Part shown: one piece after another, positions 17,928 to 26,696 of the stretch
Layout of the letters: each line of letters begins with the position of its first letter
Position numbering within the stretch: position 1 is the first letter of the stretch
DNA from: Streptomyces sp. NRRL WC-3626
GTDB taxonomy: Bacteria > Actinomycetota > Actinomycetes > Streptomycetales > Streptomycetaceae
Assembly: GCF_000718785.1 (NCBI RefSeq)
Contig: NZ_JOCA01000025.1
Span: 62,001-126,000, forward strand
Direction: 5' to 3'
Length of the DNA: 64,000 nt
Notes under the pieces: model-generated
What the model saw: the letters and a program-made list of their open reading frames with translations, nothing else
What the model was told of the DNA's origin: nothing
The model's database searches: none
Position numbers and translations under genes: made by a program

Positions 17928-18824
17928 TCACGGGTTCGCCACCTGATAGGAGCCGGAGCGCACGTCGTCCAGCAGGGCGGGACCGCTCGTGCTCCACCCG
18001 AACGTCTCGTATGCCTTCCGGGACGGTGTGCGCGCCGAGGATTGAAGCAGCGCGGCGATCGGCCCCATGGTGCTCGCGGCCTGTTCGGCGGTGATCGAGG
18101 TCGCGGTGGTTCCGGTCAGATCCGCGATCGCCTCGGCAAGTTCGCGGAAGGTGAACTGCTGCGGTCCGGACGCGTTGTAGATCCCCGCCACCGGATGCTC
18201 CAGGGCCCTCAAGTACAGGCGTGCGAGATCGTCCGCGTGCACCGGGGTCCACTCGTTGTCGCCGGAGCCGATGTAGGTGACAGCGCCCGAGCGGGTCGCG
18301 GCGTCGATCAGACTGGTCAACAGCAGGGTGCCGCCTCGACCGTAGACCAGACTCGCGCGGATGATGACGCCGTTCAGGCCCGCCGCCTCGCGTACCAAGC
18401 GCTCGCCGACGAGCTTGGACGGCAGCAGACCAGGCTCCGGCAGTTCGGCGTTTTCGTTGCGGGAATGGGCGGGGTCGAGCCCGTAGACCAGGTTCGTACT
18501 GGTGTAGATGAACGGTTTGCCCGTGCCCGCCTTTCCCGCCCCGCGGGTCAGCGCCTCCACGGCAGCGGCTTCTGCCCTGACCGCATCATCGCTGTCGGAA
18601 TGGTCGACTGCGGTGTGCACCACGGCATCGGCTTGTGTTGCGGCCCTTTCCAGGAGCGCGGTGTCGGTCAGGCTGCCGAGCAGAGGACGCGCACCCGCCT
18701 GGGTCGCTTTCGCTGCTGATTCCGGGGACCGGGTCAGTGCCACTACTTCGTGGCCTGCTGCGAGGAAGTGTTCGACGAGCACCGAGCCCAAGTAGCCGGT
18801 GCCCCCGGTGATGAGGATCTGCAT
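17928..18824 (-). CDS. NAD-dependent epimerase/dehydratase
   Basis: The 298-residue extended SDR has the Rossmann motif TGGTGYLG (residues 6-13), an active-site region TSTNLVYG and a downstream LPSKLVGERLV, where the usual YxxxK Tyr is replaced by Ser-Lys. This departs from the classic YxxxK and may mean altered catalysis. ATG 18824 has GGAGGGAAC upstream. Two TetR-type palindromes lie 24 and 61 bp upstream of the start. Confidence 0.85.
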   Translation of the reverse strand: MQILITGGTGYLGSVLVEHFLAAGHEVVALTRSPESAAKATQAGARPLLGSLTDTALLERAATQADAVVHTAVDHSDSDDAVRAEAAAVEALTRGAGKAGTGKPFIYTSTNLVYGLDPAHSRNENAELPEPGLLPSKLVGERLVREAAGLNGVIIRASLVYGRGGTLLLTSLIDAATRSGAVTYIGSGDNEWTPVHADDLARLYLRALEHPVAGIYNASGPQQFTFRELAEAIADLTGTTATSITAEQAASTMGPIAALLQSSARTPSRKAYETFGWSTSGPALLDDVRSGSYQVANP

Positions 18825-18847
18825 GTTCCCTCCAAAACCGCACAGTG

Positions 18848-18905
18848 AAACGGATGATTCATCCGGTTGTCGTACTCTAGCACTAAACGGATGAGTCATC
18901 CGTTT
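18848..18905. promoter_or_regulatory. Two TetR-type palindromes
   Basis: AAACGGATG-ATT-CATCCGGTT (18848-18868) and AAACGGATG-AGT-CATCCGTTT (18885-18905) repeat the arms of the operator at 16095-16115. The spacing is 37 bp start to start. They sit directly upstream of the epimerase gene, linking it to the TetR regulator at 16158. Confidence 0.8.
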
Positions 18906-19026
18906 CACTGTCCGAGTCGACCCGTCCGGAGGCTCCGAACCTCGGGCAGGGCGGTGGAACTGCCGGCAGGAGAAGTGACAGCTCTTGCGCTCTGTGAGGA
19001 CGCAACCATCAGCGCGACCGGGTCGC

Positions 19027-19173
19027 ATCGACTTCGCCGGGGTCGGCGGCGAGCCCGCCCTCGTGTTCCACCGGAAAGGCGGGGTCTGCTCCGTGGACAC
19101 GGTGCGGATCACGGACGGCCGCCGCATCGCCGCGTACCGGCGGTGCATGAATCCCGGCAAACCGGAGCGCGTC
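19027..19173 (+). pseudogene. C-terminal remnant of an ECF sigma factor (SigJ type)
   Basis: In the gap 18906-19364, one frame reads GEPALVFHRKGGVCSVDTVR followed by ITDGRRIAAYRRCMNPGKPE. This matches the SnoaL-like tail of SigJ/ECF41-type sigma factors, which end in a DGRI..YxxxNPDKL pattern. The sigma-2 and sigma-4 regions and a usable start are missing, and the terminal stop is displaced. It looks like a decayed gene end. Confidence 0.45.
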
Positions 19174-19364
19174 CGAGCCGTCCCCCCCCCGAAAGGGCTG
19201 TCTCGTCTCCCTGAGGAGAACGCGGAACCGGGTGACGGGAGGGCACGCCGGAGCAGGTGCAATCGATCACGTCGAACGGTATACATCCCCCGCAGTCGCT
19301 GTGCGCCCCGCCCGCGAGCGAGTGAGGTGCTCAGGTCGCCCCCTTCGGACAGTCAGGGATTCCG

Positions 19365-20279
19365 ATGCAAGCCATCACAGTGCAGGACCGTCACGCCGGC
19401 GTCGCCGGGATGACCCTGAGGGACATGCCCCACCCTCACGCGGCCGAGAACGACGTGATCGTGCGCGTCCACGCGGCCGGTTTCACCCGAGGCGAGCTGG
19501 ACTGGCCCGGCACCTGGGCCGACCGCGCGGGCCACGACCGCACACCGAGCATCCCCGGACACGAACTGTCCGGAGTCGTCGTCGAGCTGGGGTACGGCAC
19601 CACGGGTCTGAGCGTCGGCCAACGGGTGTTCGGCCTGGCCGACTGGGCCCGCAACGGCACCCTGGCCGAGTACACCGCCGTGGAGGCCCGCAACCTGGCC
19701 CCGCTGCCGGCGGACGTCGACCACACGGTGGCCGCGGCGCTGCCGGTCTCAGGGCTGACCGCATGGCAGGGGCTGTTCGACCACGGCCGTCTCACCACGG
19801 GCCGGACCGTCCTGATCCACGGAGCCGCGGGCGCCGTCGGCTCGGTCGCCGTACAACTCGCCCGTGAGGCCGGCGCCCGGGTCATCGGCACCGGCCGTGC
19901 CTCCGGCCGGGACAGGGCACTCGCGCTCGGCGTCGGCACCTTCGTCGATCTGCGGACCGAGAAGCTGGAGGACGCCGGCCGGGCCGACGTCGTGTTCGAC
20001 GTGATCGGCGGAGAGATCCTCGACCGCTCCGCCGCCCTGGTCCGCCCCGGCGGCACACTGGTCACGATTGCCGAGCCGCCCACGGTCCACCCCGAGGACG
20101 GCAGGGTGGTCTTCTTCGTCGTCGAACCCGACCGGGCCCGCCTCGCCGATCTCGCCGCCCGGGTGAGGGACGGACGGCTCGAGCCGCTCGTCTCCGACGT
20201 CCGGCCCCTGGCCGAGGCACCCGCCGCCTTCGCCGAACACACCCCGGGCAGGACGATCATCCGCGTCACGGAGGACTGA
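19365..20279 (+). CDS. NADP-dependent quinone oxidoreductase-like protein
   Basis: The 304-residue MDR-superfamily protein has a GroES-like N-terminal domain (PGHELSGVVVELG, GQRVFGLADW) and a Rossmann domain with the nucleotide motif HGAAGAVGSVAVQLA. No catalytic or structural zinc cysteines are present, as in quinone oxidoreductases and zeta-crystallins. It is convergent with hmp. The substrate is unknown. Confidence 0.9.
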   Translation: MQAITVQDRHAGVAGMTLRDMPHPHAAENDVIVRVHAAGFTRGELDWPGTWADRAGHDRTPSIPGHELSGVVVELGYGTTGLSVGQRVFGLADWARNGTLAEYTAVEARNLAPLPADVDHTVAAALPVSGLTAWQGLFDHGRLTTGRTVLIHGAAGAVGSVAVQLAREAGARVIGTGRASGRDRALALGVGTFVDLRTEKLEDAGRADVVFDVIGGEILDRSAALVRPGGTLVTIAEPPTVHPEDGRVVFFVVEPDRARLADLAARVRDGRLEPLVSDVRPLAEAPAAFAEHTPGRTIIRVTED

Positions 20280-20333
20280 TGCCTGCCGGCCGCGAGCCCG
20301 TCGCGCCGTACAGCCGGCCTGTGGTGCACGGCC

Positions 20334-21548
20334 TCACGCGGTGGAGCCGGGGAGCCACAGGTCGGGGCCGAAGACCTCGTAGCGGATGCGCTGGGCCGGT
20401 ACCCCGGCGCCGAGCAGCCGGGTGCGGATGTCCCGCATGAACGGCAGCGGCCCGCACAGGAACACCGCCGCGTTCTCGGGCAGTTCGACGCCGTCCAGGT
20501 TCATCAGGCCCTCGGCGGCGTCGGGTTCCTCCGGGCCGGGGCGCTCGTACCAGAAGACGGCGCGGGCGCCCGGCAGTCGCCGGACCAGTTCGCCCGTCTC
20601 CGTGCGCAGGGCGTGCTCGGCGGGGGAGCGGTCGGCGTGCAGGACCAGCACCGGACGGGTCGAGCCGAGGGCGGCGAGATGGGCCAGGATGCCGGTCATG
20701 GGAGTGCCGCCGATACCCGCGGACACGAGGACCACCGGCGTGGTGGCGTCGGCCGGGTCGTCGAGGAAGACATCGCCGAAGGGCGCGGAGAGTGCCAGCT
20801 CGTCGCCCTCGCGGACCTGGTCGTGCAGGAGACTGGAGACCTCACCGTCCGGCGCGCCGGCCGCCCCGGCGACCCGCTTCACGGTGATCCGCCGCAGCTC
20901 CCCGCCGGGGTCGGAGGAGAGGCTGTACTGGCGCAGCTGGCGCACCCCGTCGGCCATCCGCACCCGCACGCTCACGTACTGGCCCGCCCGCGCCCGCGGA
21001 GCCGGCAGACCATCGGCCGGGCGGAGCAGGAAGGACACCACGTCCGGCGTCTCGGTGCGCCGCCCGACGACCGTCCACCGCCGCCACACGTCGCCGGGTT
21101 CCACGCCCGCGTCCCGGTACAGGCGGGCCTCACGGCCGATCAGGGCACCCGCCATCAGCCAGTACACCTCGTCCCAGGCGGCCGCCACCTCCGGAGTGAC
21201 CGCGTCGCCCAACACCTCGGCTATCGCGCCGAACAGATACTTGTGGACGATCGTGTACTGATCGTCGGTGATCCCGATCGCGGCGTGCTTGTGCGCGATC
21301 CGCTCCAGCAGTGAGTCGGGACGTGTGTCCGGATCGTCGAGCAGCGCCGTGGCGAAACCGGCGATCGAGCCGGCCAGCGCGCGCCGCTGGACCCCGCTGG
21401 CCTGGTTGCCGCGGTTGAACATCCCGTCGAGCAGTTCCGGCCGGTCGCGGAACATCGCGCCGTAGAACCGGGTCGTGATCTCGTCGAGCGCGGCGCCCAC
21501 GGCGGGCAGGGTGGCACGGACCACAGCGGCGGATCCAGCGGACAGCAT
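20334..21548 (-). CDS. hmp: Flavohemoglobin (nitric oxide dioxygenase)
   Basis: The 404-residue flavohemoglobin oxidises NO to nitrate using O2 and NAD(P)H. Residues 1-135 form the globin domain with proximal His88 in IAHKHAAIGI. Then come the FAD domain (RQYSLS, about residues 205-210) and the NAD domain (SAGIGGTPM; FLCGPLPFM). It opens the nitrogen-oxide island and would return NO made by NirK to nitrate. A DevR-type palindrome lies about 120 bp upstream of ATG 21548. I saw no NsrR-like palindrome. Confidence 0.95.
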   Translation of the reverse strand: MLSAGSAAVVRATLPAVGAALDEITTRFYGAMFRDRPELLDGMFNRGNQASGVQRRALAGSIAGFATALLDDPDTRPDSLLERIAHKHAAIGITDDQYTIVHKYLFGAIAEVLGDAVTPEVAAAWDEVYWLMAGALIGREARLYRDAGVEPGDVWRRWTVVGRRTETPDVVSFLLRPADGLPAPRARAGQYVSVRVRMADGVRQLRQYSLSSDPGGELRRITVKRVAGAAGAPDGEVSSLLHDQVREGDELALSAPFGDVFLDDPADATTPVVLVSAGIGGTPMTGILAHLAALGSTRPVLVLHADRSPAEHALRTETGELVRRLPGARAVFWYERPGPEEPDAAEGLMNLDGVELPENAAVFLCGPLPFMRDIRTRLLGAGVPAQRIRYEVFGPDLWLPGSTA

Positions 21549-21666
21549 GAAGCCTCCCGGGCAGGGGACTGGGTGGGAAGGACGCCGCGTCGCAAGCGGG
21601 CGGCCTCATCTGTCTAACAGGCACCCGGCCATGTTTCGGCGCCGATGCGCAGCAGGGGACGAAGAG

Positions 21667-21680
21667 GGGCCGAACGGCCC
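21667..21680. promoter_or_regulatory. DevR/OsdR-type box upstream of hmp
   Basis: GGGCCGAACGGCCC is a near-perfect palindrome of the GGGnCC-GGnCC kind found at other promoters in this island. It lies 119-132 bp upstream of the hmp start. A weaker half-match, AGGGCCGTACGGC, is at 21721. A separate 15-bp palindrome, GGACGACCGTCGTCC, is at 21738-21752. Confidence 0.55.
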
Positions 21681-21847
21681 ATGGATTCGGGCACATCGGT
21701 CCCGCCGCCGGCGCCGCACCAGGGCCGTACGGCACCGGGACGACCGTCGTCCGGCCCTGCCCGGACGACGGCAGCAGGCCTTTGGGCGATGGACGCCGCC
21801 CCGAACAGGCCCCGCACCAGCAGAGGTTCGGACCGTCGTCCCGGTCC

Positions 21848-21985
21848 GTCTTCCTCCGGGTCTTCCTCGACAAGACCTTCGGCCTCGGCCACGCCACCCG
21901 GTCAGGCAGCGACTGGACCGACGGCGGCTCCCCCGCCAAGGGGTTCCTCGGCGCCGGAGCCACCTGGGGGCCCGGCAAGGCGTGG
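21848..21985 (+). pseudogene. DoxX-family membrane protein remnant
   Basis: In the 730-bp gap between hmp and osdR, one frame reads VFLRVFLDKTFGLGHATRSG, then WTDGGSPAKGFL. This is the diagnostic start of DoxX/thiosulfate dehydrogenase-like membrane proteins (LDKxFGLGxAT...WxxGGSPTKGFL). No start codon with a leader helix precedes it, and the frame loses family likeness after about residue 46. It is a decayed copy. Confidence 0.6.
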
Positions 21986-22153
21986 GCGCGCGTGCCCTTC
22001 GTCAGCCGTGACCCCTGGCTGCGCCGAGGACCGCACGCCCGTCGGACCGGGGCGCCTGCGCCACTCGGCGCAGGTGCCCCGCTCTCTTGTTCTGCCCGGA
22101 GCCGGCCCGGCCGCGGGGCGTGCACCGCCGGAGCGAGCGGAAGACGGTGCGAC

Positions 22154-22182
22154 AGGGCCGACCGGCCCTGGCCGTTCGGCCC
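22154..22182. promoter_or_regulatory. Abutting DevR/OsdR-type boxes upstream of osdR
   Basis: AGGGCCGACCGGCCCT (22154-22169) is a 16-mer with perfect 7-bp arms. It is directly followed by GGCCGTTCGGCCC (22170-22182). They lie about 100-125 bp upstream of the osdR start. The identical 16-mer recurs between the PNPOx-fold gene and narK at 36289-36304. Autoregulation of the response regulator is inferred. Confidence 0.7.
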
Positions 22183-22278
22183 GGAATCACGCAGGATCTG
22201 CGGTAGACAGGGACCGGTCATGCCGAGCGGGCACAATCGGTACGGGATCCAGACAGCGCGCAGAACAAGGAGTATCCG

Positions 22279-22971
22279 ATGGCGGACGGCGAGCAGCCCG
22301 GCCCCGACAACCCGATCCGGGTCTTTCTCCTGGACGACCACGAGGTAGTACGGCGCGGGGTGCACGACCTGCTGGACGACGAGCCGGACATCACCGTCGT
22401 CGGCGAGGCCGCCAACGTCGAGCAGGCCCTGGTGAGGGTGCCCGCACTGCGCCCGCAGGTCGCCGTGCTCGACGTCCGCCTGCCCGACGGCGACGGTGTG
22501 ACCGTGTGCCGCGAGCTGCGCTCACAGCTGCCGGATCTGGCCTGTCTGATGCTGACCTCGTTCGACGACGAGGAGGCCCTCCTCGACTCGATCATGGCGG
22601 GCGCCTCCGGCTACGTACTGAAGCAGATCCAGGGCTCCGACCTGGTGTCGGCCGTGCGTACGGTCGCCGCCGGCCAGTCCCTGCTCGACCCCAGCGCCAC
22701 CGCCAAGCTGATGGCCCGGCTGCGCCAGGGCCAGGAGCCGGAGCCCGAGCCCGACGCACTGCCGGGCCTGACCGAGCGGGAGCGGGAGATCCTGGCCCTC
22801 ATCGGCGAGGGCCTCACCAACCGCCAGATCGGCCAGCGGCTCTACCTCGCCGAGAAGACGGTGAAGAACCACATCTCACGCCTGCTGGCCAAGCTCGGTG
22901 TGGAGCGGCGCATCCAGGCCGCCGTCATCGCCACCCAGGCCCAGGACAGGCTCAAGCGCGAAGGCCGCTGA
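22279..22971 (+). CDS. osdR: DevR/DosR (OsdR) type response regulator
   Basis: The 230-residue NarL-type regulator matches mycobacterial DosR along its length: [19 protein letters not shown] at the start, phospho-acceptor Asp65 in [12 protein letters not shown], and a LuxR HTH with [18 protein letters not shown] at about residues 185-202. DosR-type regulators switch on dormancy, nitrate and redox genes under hypoxia or NO. OsdR is the studied S. coelicolor counterpart. No kinase is adjacent. The matching DevS-type kinase is 22 kb away at the other end of the island. Confidence 0.93.
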   Translation: MADGEQPGPDNPIRVFLLDDHEVVRRGVHDLLDDEPDITVVGEAANVEQALVRVPALRPQVAVLDVRLPDGDGVTVCRELRSQLPDLACLMLTSFDDEEALLDSIMAGASGYVLKQIQGSDLVSAVRTVAAGQSLLDPSATAKLMARLRQGQEPEPEPDALPGLTEREREILALIGEGLTNRQIGQRLYLAEKTVKNHISRLLAKLGVERRIQAAVIATQAQDRLKREGR

Positions 22972-22985
22972 AGCAGTCGGTGATC

Positions 22986-23012
22986 AGCCGGGGGACCGCA
23001 CGTCCCCCGGCT
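22986..23012. terminator. Bidirectional terminator hairpin
   Basis: AGCCGGGGGAC (22986-22996) pairs with GTCCCCCGGCT (23002-23012) around CGCAC, giving an 11-bp perfect stem. It lies between the convergent osdR and VKOR genes and overlaps the VKOR stop codon by 2 bp. The sequence also resembles a DevR box, but its place between two 3' ends favours termination. Confidence 0.7.
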
Positions 23013-23628
23013 ACAGCAGGCTGCTCCAGTACGTCCGGAAGCGGGTGAGGACCAGCAGGGCGATCACCCCGTACCAGGCGCCGAGCAGCAGCCAGTGCGT
23101 GTCCCGGACGAGGTGCAGGACACCCCGGGGAGCCGGGATGATCCCCCGCTCCAGACAGTGCAGGGTGACGTACCAGAACAGGCCGATGGTGACGACCCAG
23201 ACACCGACGCAGTAGGGGCACAGCTTGTTGAGTTCGTACAGCGACTGACCGATCAGCCAGTGCGCGAAGACCACACCCGCGAACGCGCCGGCGTCCAGCG
23301 CCAGCCACAGCCGGCGGTGCAGTCGCGACCCGGCGAGCACGGCCGCTCCGAGCGCGGCGACCGCGGCGAAGGCGCCCAGCCCGAGCAGCATGTTGGGAAA
23401 ACCGAACAGGCTTCCCTGCGGGCTGGACATGACACTGCCGCAGCTCACGACCGGGCTGATGTTGCAGGGCGGCTGATACGTGGGATCCCGCAGCAGCCGC
23501 CAGTCGTCCACGGTGAGCCGGAACGAGGCGAGCCAGCCGGCGATCCCGGTGAGGACCATCACCCATCCCGTCCGGCGGCTCGCGCCCACTGCCTGCCGGC
23601 GCGCGAGCGCGGTCACATCGTGACTCAT
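23011..23628 (-). CDS. Vitamin K epoxide reductase family protein
   Basis: The 205-residue protein with about five membrane helices has all four VKOR redox cysteines: the loop pair Cys55 and Cys63 (PPCNISPVVSCGSVMSS) and the active-site CPYC (137/140). Bacterial VKORs re-oxidise DsbA-like partners by passing electrons to menaquinone. Its ATG overlaps the narI stop by 4 bp, so it is the fifth gene of nar1. No thioredoxin-like partner is nearby. A direct role in quinone redox or in disulfide formation on exported copper or heme proteins is only inferred. Confidence 0.92.
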   Translation of the reverse strand: MSHDVTALARRQAVGASRRTGWVMVLTGIAGWLASFRLTVDDWRLLRDPTYQPPCNISPVVSCGSVMSSPQGSLFGFPNMLLGLGAFAAVAALGAAVLAGSRLHRRLWLALDAGAFAGVVFAHWLIGQSLYELNKLCPYCVGVWVVTIGLFWYVTLHCLERGIIPAPRGVLHLVRDTHWLLLGAWYGVIALLVLTRFRTYWSSLL

Positions 23629-24383
23629 GCCGCTCGACGGGAGTCGGCGGCCGCGGTGGCCGGTGTGGTCGCCCGCCGCCGGTAGACCAGGTATGGCCGG
23701 GCGAGGTAGCCGATCGGGGCGCTCCACACATGGACGAGCCGGGTGAACGGCCAGGCGGCGAACAGCAGGAACGCGGTCAGGGCGTGCAGCCGGAACAGCA
23801 GAGGGGCGCCGGCGATCGCCTCCGGGTGGGGTTGGAGGACGAACAGGCCGCGGAACCAGACCGAGACGGTGGAGCGGTAGTCGTAGCCCGCGCCGAAGAC
23901 GTTGTGGGCGAAGGTGGCCGTGATGCCCAGGAGGACGGCGGCGGAGAGCAGCGGGAAGAGGACCTTGTCGCTGCGGTCGGTGCGCAGCCGGATCTGCCGG
24001 GTCAGCAGCCTGCGTGCGCAGAGCATGCCGAGCCCGGTGACCATGGCGATGCCCGCCACCGACCCCGCCCAGACGGCCGTGGTGTGGTACATGTGCTCGG
24101 TGATGCCGACGGCCTCGGTCCAGGAGCCGGGAACCGCCAGCCCTACGACATGTCCGCCGATCACCATGAAGGCGCCGAGGTGGAACAGCGGGCTGCCCCA
24201 GCGCAGCCAGCGGTGTTCCAGGAGCTGGGTGGTGCGGGAGGTCCAGCCGAACTGGTCCTGCCGGTAGCGCCAGACGTGCCCGACGGCAAACACCGCGAGG
24301 CAGATGTAGGGGACGGCGACCCACAGAAGCAGATCGGTTCCGCTCGCCGGGGCGGCGGCCGGGGAGAGGGGGGCGGCGGTCAT
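23625..24383 (-). CDS. narI: Respiratory nitrate reductase gamma subunit (copy 1)
   Basis: The 252-residue membrane diheme cytochrome b oxidises menaquinol and feeds NarH. Five hydrophobic helices are visible. Candidate heme His residues lie in FAVGHVWRY, GSPLFHLGAFMVIGGHVVGL, LFRLHALTA-like RLHALTAFLLF and TRLVHVW. It overlaps narJ by 4 bp upstream and the VKOR gene by 4 bp downstream. Confidence 0.94.
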   Translation of the reverse strand: MTAAPLSPAAAPASGTDLLLWVAVPYICLAVFAVGHVWRYRQDQFGWTSRTTQLLEHRWLRWGSPLFHLGAFMVIGGHVVGLAVPGSWTEAVGITEHMYHTTAVWAGSVAGIAMVTGLGMLCARRLLTRQIRLRTDRSDKVLFPLLSAAVLLGITATFAHNVFGAGYDYRSTVSVWFRGLFVLQPHPEAIAGAPLLFRLHALTAFLLFAAWPFTRLVHVWSAPIGYLARPYLVYRRRATTPATAAADSRRAA

Positions 24384-25171
24384 CGGGGGCCTTCCGTACG
24401 GGGGGTCGGGGCGGCCGGCACACGGGTCGGCGGGGCGGGCACCGGTGGGACGAAGGCGCCCGGAGGCGCGAACTCGCCGTCCCCGTAGGCGCCGTAGGGG
24501 TCGAGACCGACCTCCTCGTTCGGCGGGCCCTCGGTGACGAGCCGGTCCACTGCCGCGCGGTCGGCCTCGGTGGCGGGCGGCAGAAGCGTGAGCAGCGCGG
24601 CCAGCACATGCCGGTAGGGGGAGCCGGCGTCGGTCAGCGCGCGGTGGATCAGCTCCAGACCGCGCCGGTGCTGGCGCAGCGGCGCCTCGCCGGCACCCGG
24701 GCCGGCCAGGGCGGCGAACTCCAGGACGACCGGGAGGTGGTCGGGCAGTTCGCCGCTGTCGGTGTTCCAGCCTGCCGCGCGGTAGCGCTGGTTGAGGGCG
24801 AGCAGGGCCATGCCCCGGCGGCGGGTGTCACCGTGCAGGTAGTAGGTGAGGTAAAGGCCGCTTCTGCGGCGCAGGTCGAACATCTCGACGTAGTGCCGCT
24901 CCAGCGCTTCCGGATCCTGCCCGGCGAACCAGCCGGTGAAGCCGGACAGCCGCCGGGCCGCCGGCGTGTCCGGCAGGGCCCGCACCACGGTGGTCAACTC
25001 CGTGCGCGCGGCCGTCAGTTCGGGGTCGGGATACTGCAGGAGCAGCGATACGAGCCGCAGGACCAGGGCGCGGCCGGCCGTCTCCTCGGGGGTGAGCCGT
25101 GCCGGGCGGCGTACGGCCGCGCGGACACGGGTGCGGACGATGCCGGGGATCGAAGCGGGCAGCGGACTCAT
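24380..25171 (-). CDS. narJ: Nitrate reductase assembly chaperone (copy 1)
   Basis: The 263-residue NarJ/TorD-type chaperone is needed for molybdenum cofactor loading of NarG before membrane attachment. The core FDLRRRSGLYLTYYLHGDTRRRGMAL and LPDHLPVVLEFAAL are family marks. The C-terminus carries an extra Pro-rich tail of about 35 residues (PPGAFVPPVPAPPTRVPAAP) that copy 2 lacks. The start overlaps narH by 4 bp. Confidence 0.93.
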   Translation of the reverse strand: MSPLPASIPGIVRTRVRAAVRRPARLTPEETAGRALVLRLVSLLLQYPDPELTAARTELTTVVRALPDTPAARRLSGFTGWFAGQDPEALERHYVEMFDLRRRSGLYLTYYLHGDTRRRGMALLALNQRYRAAGWNTDSGELPDHLPVVLEFAALAGPGAGEAPLRQHRRGLELIHRALTDAGSPYRHVLAALLTLLPPATEADRAAVDRLVTEGPPNEEVGLDPYGAYGDGEFAPPGAFVPPVPAPPTRVPAAPTPRTEGPR

Positions 25172-26694
25172 GGACGGCCTCCGGCGGTGGTGTCGCGGCG
25201 CAGGGTGGGGATGCCCAGCATGATCTTGCGGGGCTCGGGGTCGCCGGACGTCTCGACCGGGCAGCGGTCCTCCATCGCGCTCAGCGCCGCCGCGTCCTCC
25301 TTGTGGGCGGCGGGGACCACGTACCGGTCCTCGTACTTGGCGACGGCGAGCAGCCGGTGCAGGTCCTCCGCCTCGCCCCGGGTGAGGCCCACGGCCTTGA
25401 GCGCGGTGTCGTCGCCCGGCTCACCGAGGGTGCGTTCGCGCATGTACGAGCGGAGCGCGGTGAGCTTCATCAGGACCCCGCCGACCACGTCGGTGTCCCC
25501 GGCGGTGAACAGCTCCGCCAGATACTCGAGCGGGATGCGCAGCCGGGTGACCGCGGCGAAGACGTGGTCGGGGTCGTCCTGGTCGCCGCCCGCCGCGTCC
25601 ACGGCGTCCAGCACCGGCGACAGCGGCGGCACGTACCAGACCATCGGCAGCGTCCGGTACTCCGGGTGCAGCGGCAGCGCCACCTTGTAGCGCATGACCA
25701 GGTCGTACACGGGTGAGCGGCGGGCGGCCGTCAGCCAGTCCTCGGGGATGCCGGACTCGCGTGCGGCGGCGACGACCTCGGGGTCGTGCGGGTCGAGGAA
25801 GACGCCACGCTGGGCGTCCAGCAGATCCTTCTCGTCCGGGGTGGCCGCGGCCTCGCCGACACGGTCGGCGTCGTAGAGGAGCAGGCCGAGGTAGCGCAGC
25901 CGGCCGACGCACGTCTCGGAGCAGACGGTGGGCTGGCCGGCCTCGATGCGCGGGAAGCAGAACGTGCACTTCTCCGCCTTGCCGGTGGCGTGGTTGACGT
26001 ACACCTTCTTGTACGGGCACGCCGTCACGCACATCCGCCAGCCGCGGCACTTGTCCTGGTCGACGAGGACGATGCCGTCCTCGACCCGCTTGTACATGGC
26101 ACCGGACGGACAGGCGGACACACAGGCCGGGTTGAGGCAGTGCTCGCACAGCCGCGGCAGGTGGAAGAGGAAGGTCTGCTCGAACTCGAACTTGACCTTC
26201 TGTGCCCACTCGCCCGACAGGTTGGGGTCGGCGCCGGCGTTCTCGGGCGCACCGCCGAGGCCGTCCTCCCAGTTGGCGCCCCAGGTGATCGCGGTGGGCC
26301 TGCCGGTGAGGACCGAACGGGGCCGGGCGACCGGCATGTCGGGACTGGCGGGGGCGCTGATCAGGTTGTCGTAGTCGTAGGTGACCGGCTCGTAGTAGTC
26401 CTCGAGGGACGGCAGATCGGGGTTGGAGAACAGCGACAGCAGCCGCTTGACCCGGCCGCCGGAGCGCAGGACCAGGCGCCCGCGCTTGTCGAGCATCCAG
26501 CCGCCCTTCCACTGCTCCTGGTCCTCGTAGCGACGGGGGTAGCCGACACCGGGCTTGGTCTCGACGTTGTTGAACCAGGCGTACTCGACACCGGTGCGGT
26601 TGGTCCACGTCTGCTTGCAGGTGACCGAGCAGGTGTGGCACCCGATGCACTTGTCGAGGTTCATCACCATCGCGATCTGGGCCATCACGCGCAT
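25168..26694 (-). CDS. narH: Respiratory nitrate reductase beta subunit (copy 1)
   Basis: The 508-residue iron-sulfur subunit has four cluster motifs: CIGCHTCSVTCKQTW, CEHCLNPACVSACPSG, CRGWRMCVTACP (Trp replaces one Cys, as expected for the [3Fe-4S] site) and CTFCFPRIEAGQPTVCSETC. It relays electrons from NarI to NarG. ATG 26694 starts 2 bp after the narG stop. Copy 2 is about 51 residues longer at its C-terminus. Confidence 0.96.
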   Translation of the reverse strand: MRVMAQIAMVMNLDKCIGCHTCSVTCKQTWTNRTGVEYAWFNNVETKPGVGYPRRYEDQEQWKGGWMLDKRGRLVLRSGGRVKRLLSLFSNPDLPSLEDYYEPVTYDYDNLISAPASPDMPVARPRSVLTGRPTAITWGANWEDGLGGAPENAGADPNLSGEWAQKVKFEFEQTFLFHLPRLCEHCLNPACVSACPSGAMYKRVEDGIVLVDQDKCRGWRMCVTACPYKKVYVNHATGKAEKCTFCFPRIEAGQPTVCSETCVGRLRYLGLLLYDADRVGEAAATPDEKDLLDAQRGVFLDPHDPEVVAAARESGIPEDWLTAARRSPVYDLVMRYKVALPLHPEYRTLPMVWYVPPLSPVLDAVDAAGGDQDDPDHVFAAVTRLRIPLEYLAELFTAGDTDVVGGVLMKLTALRSYMRERTLGEPGDDTALKAVGLTRGEAEDLHRLLAVAKYEDRYVVPAAHKEDAAALSAMEDRCPVETSGDPEPRKIMLGIPTLRRDTTAGGRP

Positions 26695-26696
26695 TG

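Noticed and set aside
21549..21660. An NsrR site before hmp
   Set aside because: No AT-rich 11-1-11 palindrome of the Streptomyces NsrR kind is visible in the region next to the start.
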